Part shown: piece by piece, positions 43,136 through 53,298 of the stretch | Layout: each line of letters starts with the position of its first letter | Numbering within the stretch: position 1 is the stretch's first letter | NCBI RefSeq assembly: GCF_022479115.1 | Contig: NZ_CP092497.1 | Coordinates: forward strand, 4,216,001-4,280,000 | Length of the DNA: 64,000 nt | Reading direction: 5' to 3' | Source: Amycolatopsis sp. EV170708-02-1 | GTDB lineage: Bacteria > Actinomycetota > Actinomycetes > Mycobacteriales > Pseudonocardiaceae | Notes under the pieces: generated by a model | What the model saw: the letters and a program-made list of their open reading frames with translations, nothing else | Database searches by the model: none | What the model was told of the DNA's origin: nothing | Position numbers and translations under genes: made by a program

Positions 43136-45786
43136 ATGGCGCGGCAGCGTACTGAATTCGTGGGCCGAGGGGAGGAACTCGACGCCCTGAGGTGTGACAG
43201 GGGAGTACCGGCCCTGAAGATGGTGCGTGGCGCCACCGGCAGCGGCAAGTCGGCCCTGCTGAAGCAGGCCTCCGCCGAGTTGACGGCGAGCGGGGTGCTG
43301 GTGCTGGAGGTCGCCTGCTCGATCGGGCACCCGGAATGGGACCAGTTCGGTGTCCAGGCGATCCTCGGTGCGGTCCGCGAGAAATTCGAGAGCTTCGACC
43401 CCGATCCCAGACTGGCCGACGCGATTTCCGCGGTCAGTCGTTTGTGTGTTCCGACGGCCTACATATCGGCTTGGTCAAGGTTCAGCCTTCTTCACGCTCT
43501 GCACGGGCTTTTCTCCAGACTGCGGGCGAACGGGCCCCTCGCTCTCATGATCGATGACGTTGACCGGCTGCCCCAGCCTCTGCCGACGTTGTCGGCGGTG
43601 CACCGCGCGGGTCATCTCATAGTCGCTTCCCGCACTGGTGAACCCCAAGGGGAGCCGACCGAGCTGGAGGAGGTGGCGGACCGGACGGTGGACCTCGGAC
43701 CGCTACCTGCCGACGACCTCGACTCGGTTCTCCGCCTGATCGCGCGGGCTCCCGTCGACGAGACCCTACGAGCGGCGCTGAGGGGGATCTCGGCCCTCTG
43801 TACGGAAATCCGGGCACATTGGTGTCCACAATGGCCGACCTGCGGGCCAGGGGACGGCTGGTGCGCGTGCACGCACATCTCTGCCTGCGTGAATCGAACG
43901 AGCCCATCGCGCTTGCCGACGATCACCCCCAGCTCGCTGAAGTCGCCGCGCTCGGCGAGCTCGCCCGGGCTTTGGCCGCCCTCTCCTGCGGCGCCGACGG
44001 GTTCAGAGTCGATGAGCTGCCGTTGCTGGCCGCCGCCACCGGGCATTCGACGGCAGAGTGTGGGCAGGTGGCCGACCGGCTGGTGCGTGCCGGTGTCCTC
44101 GACAACGACCGAGCCGGGTTTCTGAGGTGCCGTTCTCGTGCGCTGGGCAATGCGGTGACCCGGCAGCTGGGCAAGGATGAGATCCAGCGCTTCCACCGGT
44201 CCATCGCCGAGCAGCTGCTGGACGCCGGCGACCTGAGCACGCGTTTCACCGCCGCACTGGCAAGCCACGTCGCCGAGGCCGGTTCGTCGATGGCTCCCCG
44301 GCCTGAACTCGCCGAACTGCTGAGCGACACGGTATGCACGGCGCTGGATCCGTCTCAGCGCGCCGTATATCTGTACGCGGCGTGGTGGCACTCTGAAGCG
44401 GGCGTCGCCCGGACGAGCCTGTGTTCGCAACTGGTTCGCTTGCTCGTCCGGTGCGCCGGTTACGCGCGGTTGGCCGAGTTCGTCGCGGAGGTTGTCGCGG
44501 ATGAGCGCTCTGGTTCGGCCCTGAGCAGCGACGCGCGGGCCGAGTTGGCCACGGCCGCTGCCCTGGCCGCGATCCATTGCGGCCGGCCGCTGTCCGAACC
44601 GGTTCGGACAGCGCTGACGTGCTCCGAAGGCGTGCCGGACCCGATCGGGTTCTGCGACCGCTGGTTCGGTGAGGAAGCGATCGACTGGTGCGACATCTCC
44701 TCCGCCTTCGCCCCAGTATGGCTGGGCAAGGGCAGCTCCTCGTCGGCGATGGGCCGGCGGCGTCACCGGCAGGGGGATGTGACTGTCGAGATGGCTTTCG
44801 CGGTGCGAAACCTGGTACCGGTCTTCGAGGCGGTTCTCGGTCCGGACTATCAGGTCCCGGATGACGGCCCGGTGGCAGCTTATCACCGGGTTTGCCATGG
44901 ATATGCCCAAGGTGAGTGGTCGGCCGCGCTCAGCGCCGCACGGGAACTGCGCCTGGTGAACGCCGATCCGGAGAGCCGGCATCGGGCTTCCTTGCTGGCC
45001 GCCGAGATGTGTGGTTGGCGAGGAGAAGACCGCCAGGCGTCGGAGTGGCTCGCCTCAGTGCCCGAGGACGCGTTCCCGGTCCTGCGGGGCTGGGCGGCGT
45101 CCGGGCTCCGGTACCACGATGGCGACTTGACCGGTGCGATCGAGCAAGGTTGGGAGGCGTACCGGCGCGAGGGGCGCGAAGGGGCGGCGCCGGGTTCCTC
45201 TCGTCTGCTACGCCGGCTGGCCGGGATCGCGATGGAGGCCGGGCAGTCGTACTGGAGCCGGCGCCTGCTGGCCGAGGTCGAGGTTCGGCACGACCGGCTG
45301 AACACCGCGGAGTCGTTCGAAACCGTGTCGTACGTACGCAGCCTCATAGGGGTCCCGGGTGCGTCCCCGCATGACTCCGAACGGACCGTCCGGCTGCGCG
45401 GGAACAGGTTCGAACTGGCGCTCGCCTGCCAGGTCATGGGAAGCACGTCGGATCGGCCGCACTCGTGGCTGCGTGAGGCCTACGACGTCGCGTTGGGTGT
45501 CGGCGCGTCGAGGCTGATCGCCAGGACCAAGCGGGCACTCGAGGAGTGCGGCGGCGCCGTCCCGTCGACCCGCGTACGCCAGGACCACCTGACCGAAAAC
45601 GACCTGCGGATCATCGCCTTGATCAGGATGGGGAAGACCAACCGGCAGATAGCTCTCGAGCTGCGGACGAGTGAGAAGTCCGTGGCGAGGTACCTGACGA
45701 GGTTGTACGTCAAGGCAGGTTGCCGGACCCGGCATGGTCTGGCCACCTCCGGTCTGGGCAGCAGCCTCGAACAGGTCGGTGCGTGA
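43136..45786 (+). pseudogene. LAL-type LuxR regulator, frameshifted in a G-run
   Basis: About 883 residues if repaired. The N-terminal frame (ATG 43136) holds FVGRGEELDAL and an intact Walker A (RGATGSGKSALL), then LALMIDDVDRLPQPLPTL (Walker B). The frame breaks after DETLRAALRG and resumes as DLGPLYGNPGTLVSTMADL. The break is a GGGGG run at 43782-43786 where six Gs would restore it. The C-terminal frame ends with a LuxR HTH (MGKTNRQIALELRTSEKSVARYL). A true deletion would leave only a fragment from an internal start such as GTG 43819. Divergent from the other LAL gene. Confidence 0.75.
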
Positions 45787-45826
45787 TGGGCGGGGGCTTG
45801 CCGATGATCACCGAGGGGCCGGGCAG

Positions 45827-48229
45827 GTGAATCAGAACGCCGTAATGGTCAACCAGACACCCGGCCGGGGGCATCGCACGATCGGCGAGGCACTGGCCAC
45901 CGCGCCTGAGGGCGCTGTGGTGGTCGTGGGCCCGGGACGGTATACGGAGAACCTGGTACTCAGCAGGGCCGTCACGATCACTGCCGAGGAAGGTCCCGGC
46001 ACCGTGGAGGTCCGTGCCACCAGCGGAGTCACCGTCGTGATGAACACGGAGTCGGCGGCGCTCGCAGGCCTCACGGTAGTGGCGACGGACTCGGACAGCC
46101 CGGCCGTTTTCGTCGGCCGGGGGCAGCTCGGTATCACCGAATGTTCGCTCGAGTCCTCGAGTTGGACGGTGGTGTTCGCCCGTGATGAGGGCACCCTGCT
46201 GATGCGTGACTGCCAGGTTCGCAACGCCGTGGGCGCGGGCGTCGTGGTGACGGCGCCCGATGGCGGGGTACTCGACTCGTGCCGGATCGAGGAGCTCGGC
46301 ACTTCCGGTGTCGTGGTCGCCGAGAACGGCATGCTGCGGATACGTTCCTGCGCCATTCGCGCCACCGGCGGCAACGGGATCTGTCTCAACGGCAACGGCC
46401 GCCTCACCGCGGAGGACGTCGTCGTGGAGGGGGCCGCCAAACCGGGGGTGGCGGTCGAGCAGGAGTCCGGGCTCTTAGCCACCCGGCTGACTGTCTCGGG
46501 CACGAAGACGATCGGGTTCTATCTGGCCAGTTCGCGCGAGGTACGCCTGGAGGACTGCTCGGTGGAGCGTGCGGGTGCCGAGGGGATCTTCGTCGCGGAT
46601 GGCTGCGCGCCGGACCTGCGGGGTAGCCGGGTTCGCGAGACTCATGGCCGTGGGATGCACTTCGCCGGCCGCGCGGGCGGGACGGTGACCGGATGTGAAG
46701 TGTCCGATGTGGACGGGGTCGGGATCGCCGTGACCGAGCGCAGCGTCACCGAGTTCGACCGGACCACCGTGAGTGGGTGTACCGAGTTCGGCGTACTGAT
46801 CGACCACGGTTCCGACCCGTTCTTCCGCAAACTGCAGGTCCGCGGGTGTGATGGTGCCGCGATAGAAGTGTCCGGCGGAGCGCGCGGACGACTGGAGAAC
46901 ATCGAGATCGACGGCGGAGGCACCGTGGGGCTGGCGGTGTCCGGCGAGGCCAGGCCTTCGGTCAGCGGGCTGAGTGTCCGCGGCACCCCGGACGCCGGGA
47001 TCACCGTCACCGGGGCGGCTTTGGCGCTGGCTGACACCGAGATCAGTGCTTGTGGTGTCGGGGTGTTCGCGGGCGCGGGTGCCGATTTGTCCTTGCAACG
47101 CGGTCGCGTGCACGGCAGCGCGGGCATGGGACTGCTGTTCGCCGAGGGTGCCTCGGGCACGGTCACCGACTCCGAGTTCTCGGGAGGGGCCGCGGACGGA
47201 ATCCATCTGGACACCGAGGAATCCGTCCGAGTGTCGGGCTGCACGGTCCGGAACAATCACGGCAGCGGCGTGCGGCAGACCCGGCCCGGTACGACGATCG
47301 AGGTCATCGACCTGATCAGTGACGGCAATCTGGTGCGCGACGCGTATGGGACCGCCGCGACCGCGAATATCGGTGCGCCGGCACCCGCCGGGACGGTCGA
47401 GCGGGCGCGGGCGGTATCCGCCGCCGATCCGCTTGACGACCTCAACAGACTTGTCGGGCTCGCCGGCGTGAAGAGTGAAGTGACTTCCCTGATCAACCTG
47501 AACAAGGTGGCCAAACGCCGGATGGACGCGGGCTTGTCCGCCCCGCCGATGGCGCGTCACCTGGTGTTCGCCGGTGCTCCTGGGACGGGGAAGACCACGG
47601 TCGCCCGGATCTACGGACAGATTCTCGCGCAGCTCGGTGTGCTGCGAAAGGGACACCTGGTCGAGGTCGCTCGCGCCGATCTGGTCGCCCAGATCATCGG
47701 TGGCACCGCGATCAAGACCACTGAGGCGTTCACGACCGCGCTCGGCGGCGTCCTGTTCATCGACGAGGCCTACACGCTGAGCGCGGGCGGCGGTGGCACC
47801 GGTCCCGACTTCGGCCGGGAGGCGATCGACACGCTGGTGAAACTGATGGAAGACCATCGGGACGACGTCGTCGTGATCGCGGCGGGCTACTCCGCCGAGA
47901 TGTCGCAGTTCCTCTCCTCCAACCCGGGGATGGAATCCCGGTTCAGCCGCACCATCGAGTTCGCCAACTACACGGCCGAAGAACTGGTGACGATCGTGCG
48001 TACACAATGCGCCAGGCACGACTACCGTCTCGCCGAAGACGCCGAGGGCGCGCTGTTGCGCTACTTCGAGGAGATCCCGAAGGACGGAACCTTCGGCAAC
48101 GGCCGTACCGCGCGCCGGGTGTTCGAGCGGATGACCGATCGGCAGGCGTCGAGGCTGTCCATGGCCACCAGCACGGCGTCAGCGGATCTCACGTTGCTGA
48201 CCGCGGAAGATTTCCAGCCCGGCGTATGA
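45827..48229 (+). CDS. Right-handed beta-helix / AAA+ ATPase fusion (EccA/CbxX-like)
   Basis: 800 residues in two halves. Residues about 15-500 are repeating beta-helix coils of the pectate-lyase/NosD type, with recurring G-V/I-x-V/F and C-x-V-R patterns (for example [20 protein letters not shown]). Residues about 530-800 are a CbxX/CfxQ-type AAA+ ATPase ([11 protein letters not shown], Walker A GAPGTGKT at about 582-589, Walker B LFIDEA at about 643). The ATPase half is the class of EccA of type VII secretion. GTG 45827 is the likely start; ATG 45845 is possible. Followed on the same strand by a large protein gene and mycosin. Confidence 0.87.
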   Translation: MNQNAVMVNQTPGRGHRTIGEALATAPEGAVVVVGPGRYTENLVLSRAVTITAEEGPGTVEVRATSGVTVVMNTESAALAGLTVVATDSDSPAVFVGRGQLGITECSLESSSWTVVFARDEGTLLMRDCQVRNAVGAGVVVTAPDGGVLDSCRIEELGTSGVVVAENGMLRIRSCAIRATGGNGICLNGNGRLTAEDVVVEGAAKPGVAVEQESGLLATRLTVSGTKTIGFYLASSREVRLEDCSVERAGAEGIFVADGCAPDLRGSRVRETHGRGMHFAGRAGGTVTGCEVSDVDGVGIAVTERSVTEFDRTTVSGCTEFGVLIDHGSDPFFRKLQVRGCDGAAIEVSGGARGRLENIEIDGGGTVGLAVSGEARPSVSGLSVRGTPDAGITVTGAALALADTEISACGVGVFAGAGADLSLQRGRVHGSAGMGLLFAEGASGTVTDSEFSGGAADGIHLDTEESVRVSGCTVRNNHGSGVRQTRPGTTIEVIDLISDGNLVRDAYGTAATANIGAPAPAGTVERARAVSAADPLDDLNRLVGLAGVKSEVTSLINLNKVAKRRMDAGLSAPPMARHLVFAGAPGTGKTTVARIYGQILAQLGVLRKGHLVEVARADLVAQIIGGTAIKTTEAFTTALGGVLFIDEAYTLSAGGGGTGPDFGREAIDTLVKLMEDHRDDVVVIAAGYSAEMSQFLSSNPGMESRFSRTIEFANYTAEELVTIVRTQCARHDYRLAEDAEGALLRYFEEIPKDGTFGNGRTARRVFERMTDRQASRLSMATSTASADLTLLTAEDFQPGV

Positions 48230-48285
48230 ACGGGCGGCGGCGACCGGGTCGCCGTATCAGGAACACGAGCAAAGGCGGGAGGAAG

Positions 48286-50769
48286 ATGCGGCAGGGAATC
48301 GCGCGGAAGCCGCCCACCGAGCTGGTCGCCGAGCGACGCGGTCCGCATGTGCTGATCCGCCGCCGTGACGAGACCGGTCAGGACCATGGCTTTCTCAGCG
48401 GGTCTCCGTCCGCGCCGGAGCAGTTGTTCGTCTTGGCCACAGCCGAATCCCGGCGGCATCCGGAGTTCTCGGCAACGGTTTGCGAGCTGCTGCGTTCGTT
48501 GCCCGACGTCCTTTCCGGGGTGAGGTCGGTGTGGCTGGGAGCGACAGGTCTCGTACCGGGCGCCGCGGTCGCCATGGCCAGGGTTCTCGCCTTGGACGTG
48601 TGCATCCCGGACGGCGAGTTCGCCGCGGTCGCGGGGGCGGCGATGTACGCGGGTCACGGAATGGGCGGCACCGGGTGGAAACGGTTCAGGGCGGAGGGGC
48701 CGGCAGGGCACGCGGGTACGCGGTTTCCCCCGCCTGCGTGGGAATTCTCGATGCCCACGGAGCCGGCGATGGTGGCGGGAGCAGTCGTCCAGCCGATACC
48801 GGCGGGAGTGCTGGTTTCGTCTTCCGAAGCGGGGAAGGACGGCTTCGCCTTCGGTGTCGCCGTCGACCAGCGGTTCCCCAAGCTTGTGGTGGGTGGCACT
48901 CCGTCACCGGCCGCGGTCGCCGCGGTGCTCGACCGGCTGCCCTCGAAGCCGTTTCTGGTGGTCCCCGCGGCTGCTGAGACCGCTTCGCATCTTTGGCAGG
49001 TCGAACTGGCGATGCTGCGTTCTCGTGACGTCATGTTCGGTACCGAGGCAGGCACGGACCTGTTCCGCCCTTTCCCCGCCGTGCTGCGTCAGCCCGCCGG
49101 TGGTGGTGACCAAGAAGTGCTCGACATCGCTCCGGCGCCTCCGGGGTGGGTGCGCGATGGGCGCCACAGCTATCGGTTCACCGACGGCGAAGCCGAGGTG
49201 CTGGCCGATGTCGTACCCTCCGGGCTGGTGCTGCGGTCGTCGGAGTCCCCGCAGCCGGCCGAACCTGCTCCGTTCGATCCCGCATGCTGGACGATGCACC
49301 TGGGGGTTCGGGGCGAAACGGTGGGTTTGCCCGTCCTTGTCGCAGCTGAACGGTTGTTGGACGTGATCGGTCCGGTGCAACGGGCGGTCGTCCGTGTCCG
49401 GCTGGCAGGATCGCTCGACGAGCGAGCGAAGGCCGTTTTCTCGCGAACCGTCATCCCGGCGGGTGCCGGTCAGCCCAGGGGCACGGCGACGGCGACCGGC
49501 CATGGGACCGCGCCCGAGGTGGATGTTGCCGAACGGCGTGAGATCGAGGCCGCCGAACAGCCCGTGGCCGCACCGGTGGAGATGAGATCGTCTCCGGCGA
49601 TCTCGATTCCGGTGATACCGGCGATCATGACGATGTCGAGCACCCCGGTGCCTACAGTGTCCAGTTCGCCGAGCCGTTCCGCCGAGCCGTACGTTCCGCT
49701 CGACGACATCGAGCAGCAGCCGGAGCAGGCCGTGTCCGGTGATGTCGAGTCAGTGGTTCCCCCGACGTCCGAGCCCCTTGGCAAGGCGGAGCCGGCCCCG
49801 GCCGGAAACAGGGTTGTGGAACAGCGTGTCGCCGAGACACTGAGCGAGCCCGGTCAGGACACGCAGCCGTCTGTGCCGCCTGTCGGTGTGCAGGAGTCCA
49901 CGTCGGAAGCGGCGCCGCTGTCACCGCTGGTGATATCGGATCGTCCGAGTAGTCCCGCCGAACAGTCCCGGTTCACCACCGCCGCCGGAGATGCCTTCGG
50001 CGAAGCACTGGCGATGGTGAATTCGGCATTGGCCACGTGGCCGTCGATGCGGCAGGAGAACACACTGGGCGTCAAGGCCGACTATGTCGCCGTGTGCCTG
50101 TTCCTCGGCCGTTCCGAGGGGAACATGGCGAGCTTGAACGGAGCGGTGCGGGCGGGACGCGACGGCCCCATCGACGGCCAGGTGCCGTGTGTCGTCTCCG
50201 GGATCCGGCGGCTCCCGATCCACCGGCGCGCTGTACTGCGACAAGGGAAAGTGGACGAATCCCTCGAACACCGCAGCGCGGTGGGGACTTTGCTCACCGA
50301 GCCGGGTTTCCTCACCGCCAGCATGGACCTCGACGTGACCCTGCCGGGTGCCGACCTGGATGTGCTCATCTGGCCATCTTCGGCACGGCGGACATCGGAA
50401 CTGCTGATGAACCACCCGATAAACGAGGCGGTTTTCCTGGCGGGGGCCAGGTTCAAGGCCTTGGCGGTGCGGACCATGGAGGATCGCGACGACGATGCGA
50501 CCGGAGGAGAAGGCGCGGCCGCGCCCAAGGTCGCTGTGCTCTACCGCGAACTCGCGCCCGGTGAGTCACCGACCACTGACGAACTCGACGCCCGCGACCT
50601 CGCCGTCCTGGCCAAACTGGACAGGGTTCTGGCCGCCCGGCAAAAGGGTGGCCTCCGGCTCGTGGAGGACCCGGACGCCGTCGCGCGACTCACCACGTCG
50701 ATGATCGAGTGGAGTGAGCGGTACGCACAACCTGGCAGTGACTTTCGACCGACACTGGCGGCGTCGTGA
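48286..50769 (+). CDS. Large type VII-locus protein with Pro/Ser/Glu linker and possible ADP-ribosyltransferase-like C-terminus
   Basis: 827 residues. The N-terminal about 400 form a globular region of unknown family, with hydrophobic valine/alanine stretches but no clear membrane helix. Residues about 400-560 are a low-complexity Pro/Ser/Glu linker. The C-terminal about 240 include RRLPIHRRAVLRQG, FLTASMDLDV and NEAVFLAGARFKAL; this order (Arg, S-x-S-like strand, E...F.G..F) recalls the R-S-E layout of mono-ADP-ribosyltransferases, although the EXE glutamate pair is not complete. GTGA-coupled to mycosin. A role in secretion or as a substrate is inferred from position only. Confidence 0.7.
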   Translation: MRQGIARKPPTELVAERRGPHVLIRRRDETGQDHGFLSGSPSAPEQLFVLATAESRRHPEFSATVCELLRSLPDVLSGVRSVWLGATGLVPGAAVAMARVLALDVCIPDGEFAAVAGAAMYAGHGMGGTGWKRFRAEGPAGHAGTRFPPPAWEFSMPTEPAMVAGAVVQPIPAGVLVSSSEAGKDGFAFGVAVDQRFPKLVVGGTPSPAAVAAVLDRLPSKPFLVVPAAAETASHLWQVELAMLRSRDVMFGTEAGTDLFRPFPAVLRQPAGGGDQEVLDIAPAPPGWVRDGRHSYRFTDGEAEVLADVVPSGLVLRSSESPQPAEPAPFDPACWTMHLGVRGETVGLPVLVAAERLLDVIGPVQRAVVRVRLAGSLDERAKAVFSRTVIPAGAGQPRGTATATGHGTAPEVDVAERREIEAAEQPVAAPVEMRSSPAISIPVIPAIMTMSSTPVPTVSSSPSRSAEPYVPLDDIEQQPEQAVSGDVESVVPPTSEPLGKAEPAPAGNRVVEQRVAETLSEPGQDTQPSVPPVGVQESTSEAAPLSPLVISDRPSSPAEQSRFTTAAGDAFGEALAMVNSALATWPSMRQENTLGVKADYVAVCLFLGRSEGNMASLNGAVRAGRDGPIDGQVPCVVSGIRRLPIHRRAVLRQGKVDESLEHRSAVGTLLTEPGFLTASMDLDVTLPGADLDVLIWPSSARRTSELLMNHPINEAVFLAGARFKALAVRTMEDRDDDATGGEGAAAPKVAVLYRELAPGESPTTDELDARDLAVLAKLDRVLAARQKGGLRLVEDPDAVARLTTSMIEWSERYAQPGSDFRPTLAAS

Positions 50770-52076
50770 AATCGCGCCGGACCGCGGCCCTAGTCTGCCT
50801 GGCCGCGGTCGGAACGTTCACGTTCCCGCCGTTGCCGTCCGCGCACGCCCAGTCTGTCGTGCCCTCGCCTCCCAATAGCCAGGGCCCACAGCTCCCCGCA
50901 CAACAGCAAGCGTGCTTGCCGCCACCGAACGGCGCGGACGCCTCGATACCCTGGGCTCAGCAACAGCTCGCGCCGCAACGAGTCTGGCCGCTCACCAAGG
51001 GTGGCGGTGTCGTGGTCGGGGTGGTCGACACCGGCGTCGACGCGTCGACCCCGCAGCTTGCCGGTGGCAAGGTGCTTCCCGGCTTCGATGTCACCGCGGC
51101 CGCGGGTCGGCCGGCGGATGACGACTGCGTCGGGCACGGCACCTTCCTCGCCGGAATAATCGGCGCCTCTCCCGCATCGGACACCGGTTTCGCCGGGGTC
51201 GCACCGGACGTGACGATTCTGCCGGTCCGGGTCGCGTCGTCACTCGTGGAAGGGGCGCCCGGCGCGCTGAACCCGGCCGCGATCGGACGCGGGATCAGGA
51301 CGGCCGTGGACTCCGGCGCACGGGTCATCAACGTATCGGCCAGCACTTCGGTCCCGGACAAGGAACTCGCGTCCGCCGTGGCTTACGCGGCCGAACGTGA
51401 CGTCGTTGTCGTCGCATCGGCCGGGAACGGGGCGAAGGACGGCGATCCGGCCACCTATCCGGCGTCGTATCCCACCGTGATCGCCGTCGGTGCCGTCGAT
51501 TCGGCAGGGCAGCAGGCCCCCTTTTCCCCGACCGGGTCGCATGTGTCTCTGGTCGCCCCTGGCGTAGACGTGACCAGCGTCGGCCCCGGTGGGCCCGGAC
51601 AGTGGCAGGGAAGCGGGACCAGTTACGCCGCGCCGTTCGTGACCGGCACCGCCGCGCTGGTGCGCGCCTACCACCCCGGCCTGACCGCACCCCAGGTGAA
51701 GCGCAGGCTCGAGACGACCGCGAATCATCCGGCCACCGCACTGCCCGACCCGACTCTCGGCTGGGGCACGGTCAATCCGCTGGCAGCGGTGACCGCGGTG
51801 GTGCCCGAAGAGGGGGCGAACGGCCAGCCAGTGCTGGTCGGTCCACCCGCGGCGCGTGCGGCCGACATCACTCCGCCGGACGAAGTGGGCCCGATCCTCG
51901 TGACCGTCGCCGTCTTGGGCGTGATCGGGACCGCGTTCGTCCTGGTGTGGGTGTGCCGGCTCTGTGGAGCCGGCAACAGGCGAGGCTGGGGTCCCAGCAG
52001 GGTGATGCGGGTCGTGTCGCACAACCCCACGCCGAAGGAACGTCGTGATGCACCGGCACGGGGGAAGTCGGCCTGA
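50766..52076 (+). CDS. mycP: Type VII secretion-associated serine protease (mycosin)
   Basis: 436-residue subtilisin-like protease. Signal peptide ending near AHA (about residue 28), catalytic Asp88 in VVDTGVD, His124 in GHGTFLAG, oxyanion Asn221 and Ser286 in GTSYAAP, then a C-terminal transmembrane helix (about 378-400, ILVTVAVLGVIGTAFVLVWV) and a short basic tail. This layout is that of mycosins, membrane-anchored on the outer face and required for stability of the ESX core. GTG start overlapping the preceding stop. Core genes eccB-eccE and WXG100 substrates are not in the window. Confidence 0.93.
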   Translation: MKSRRTAALVCLAAVGTFTFPPLPSAHAQSVVPSPPNSQGPQLPAQQQACLPPPNGADASIPWAQQQLAPQRVWPLTKGGGVVVGVVDTGVDASTPQLAGGKVLPGFDVTAAAGRPADDDCVGHGTFLAGIIGASPASDTGFAGVAPDVTILPVRVASSLVEGAPGALNPAAIGRGIRTAVDSGARVINVSASTSVPDKELASAVAYAAERDVVVVASAGNGAKDGDPATYPASYPTVIAVGAVDSAGQQAPFSPTGSHVSLVAPGVDVTSVGPGGPGQWQGSGTSYAAPFVTGTAALVRAYHPGLTAPQVKRRLETTANHPATALPDPTLGWGTVNPLAAVTAVVPEEGANGQPVLVGPPAARAADITPPDEVGPILVTVAVLGVIGTAFVLVWVCRLCGAGNRRGWGPSRVMRVVSHNPTPKERRDAPARGKSA

Positions 52077-52247
52077 GAGGGCAAGGCATATTTCCCTCAC
52101 GCTCACAGCGCGTCGGAAGTCGATTCAGCTCGACTAGCATGAAAGCGAAGGCCGCGGGTTCCCTGAAGTCCATTATTGCGCGCACTTTTGGGCAATCGGC
52201 CATCGAGCGTGATCGTTCGCTCGGATGAGGCCTTTGAAAGAAGCGAA

Positions 52248-52264
52248 ATTCGGTTGAACCGAAT
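52248..52264. promoter_or_regulatory. 17-bp perfect palindrome upstream of a lipoprotein gene
   Basis: ATTCGGTTGAACCGAAT: 8-bp arms around a central G, about 73 bp before the lipoprotein ATG at 52338. Good size and position for a dimeric repressor site. Confidence 0.55.
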
Positions 52265-52337
52265 CGACACCGCACCCGTGTTGAGGGCGTAGGGGAGTTC
52301 CGGAGAACCTGGAACCCAGAGGTGCAGGGAGAAGAAC

Positions 52338-53264
52338 GTGCTGAGTAAACGAGTTGTATCGGTCGCCGTCCTCGTCGCTTCGGGAGCGTTGGCGCTCGCG
52401 GCTTGCGGCGCCGAGAACGCGGTGCCCGCGGCCGCGCCCCCTTCCGCGTCATCCGCCGGAGCGGCCCCGAACGCGGATGAGAGCCTGTCTTTTCTGTCGG
52501 GCACCGCGAAGTCGAACAACGCGGAACCGAAGACCGGCGACTGGGCGACCGGGTCCGACGGGACACTGAATACCGCGAAGCAGGACGTGGCCAAGAAGTG
52601 GGTGCAGCTCAGGGCGGCTGAGGCCGGGACGCTCGACCCGGTCGTCGTCAACGGTGCGGGCCTGACTCTCTATCGCTTCGACAAGGACACGGCCAAGCCG
52701 TCGAAATCCACGTGCAACGGAGAGTGCGCGAAGACCTGGCCGCCGGTTCTGGTGACCCCGGGAAGCAAGGTTTTCCTCGCCGGTATCAAGAAGGCCGCTG
52801 TCGGTACCGTCAAGCGGGACGACGGCTCGCTGCAGATCACGATCGGTGGCTGGCCTGTCTATCGGTTCGCGAAGGACACCAAGCCGGGCCAGACCCAAGG
52901 CCAAGGTGTCGGCGGGACCTGGTTCGGGATCGCGCCGACCGGGCAGAAGGCCCCGGAGCGGAACGCCCCTGCCGAGACCGCTCAGCCGGAGCAGCCTGCT
53001 CAGCCGGATCTGACGCCCGCGACCAGCGCGACTCTCTTCGACGGGAAGAATTTCAGCGACAATGAGCCGTCGCAAGGCGTCGCCGGTAAGGGATGCCAGA
53101 ATGTCCCGCGTCCCGCGGTGACGTCATCGATCTCCGTTTCAGGCTCTTTGAAGCTGTGGACCGAGAAGGATTGCAAGGGCAAGTCGGTAGTCGTCAACGG
53201 TGATGTCGCGGATTTGGGCAGCATCGGTTTCGACAATGCTCTTCGTTCGGTCTTCTTCAGCTGA
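52338..53264 (+). CDS. Secreted-repeat lipoprotein (SCO0930/COG4315-like)
   Basis: 308 residues. Lipoprotein signal with lipobox LAAC (Cys23), an Ala/Pro/Ser-rich spacer, then two copies of the secreted lipoprotein repeat: LTLYRFDKDTAKPSKSTCNG with CAKTWPPV, and WPVYRFAKDTKPGQTQGQG with WFGIAPTG. A C-terminal 60-residue segment (CQNVPRP...LKLWTEKDCKGKSVVVNGD) has two cysteines and looks like a small beta-domain. Such proteins occur on the actinobacterial surface, some near redox genes; function not established. Preceded by a 17-bp palindrome. Confidence 0.83.
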   Translation: MLSKRVVSVAVLVASGALALAACGAENAVPAAAPPSASSAGAAPNADESLSFLSGTAKSNNAEPKTGDWATGSDGTLNTAKQDVAKKWVQLRAAEAGTLDPVVVNGAGLTLYRFDKDTAKPSKSTCNGECAKTWPPVLVTPGSKVFLAGIKKAAVGTVKRDDGSLQITIGGWPVYRFAKDTKPGQTQGQGVGGTWFGIAPTGQKAPERNAPAETAQPEQPAQPDLTPATSATLFDGKNFSDNEPSQGVAGKGCQNVPRPAVTSSISVSGSLKLWTEKDCKGKSVVVNGDVADLGSIGFDNALRSVFFS

Positions 53265-53298
53265 CCAAGGCTGATGCTCGCGGGGAGGGAATAGTGTG

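Noticed and set aside
45827..48229. Beta-helix protein as a secreted pectate lyase
   Set aside because: No signal peptide, no lyase active-site residues recognised, and a C-terminal AAA+ ATPase makes it cytoplasmic.
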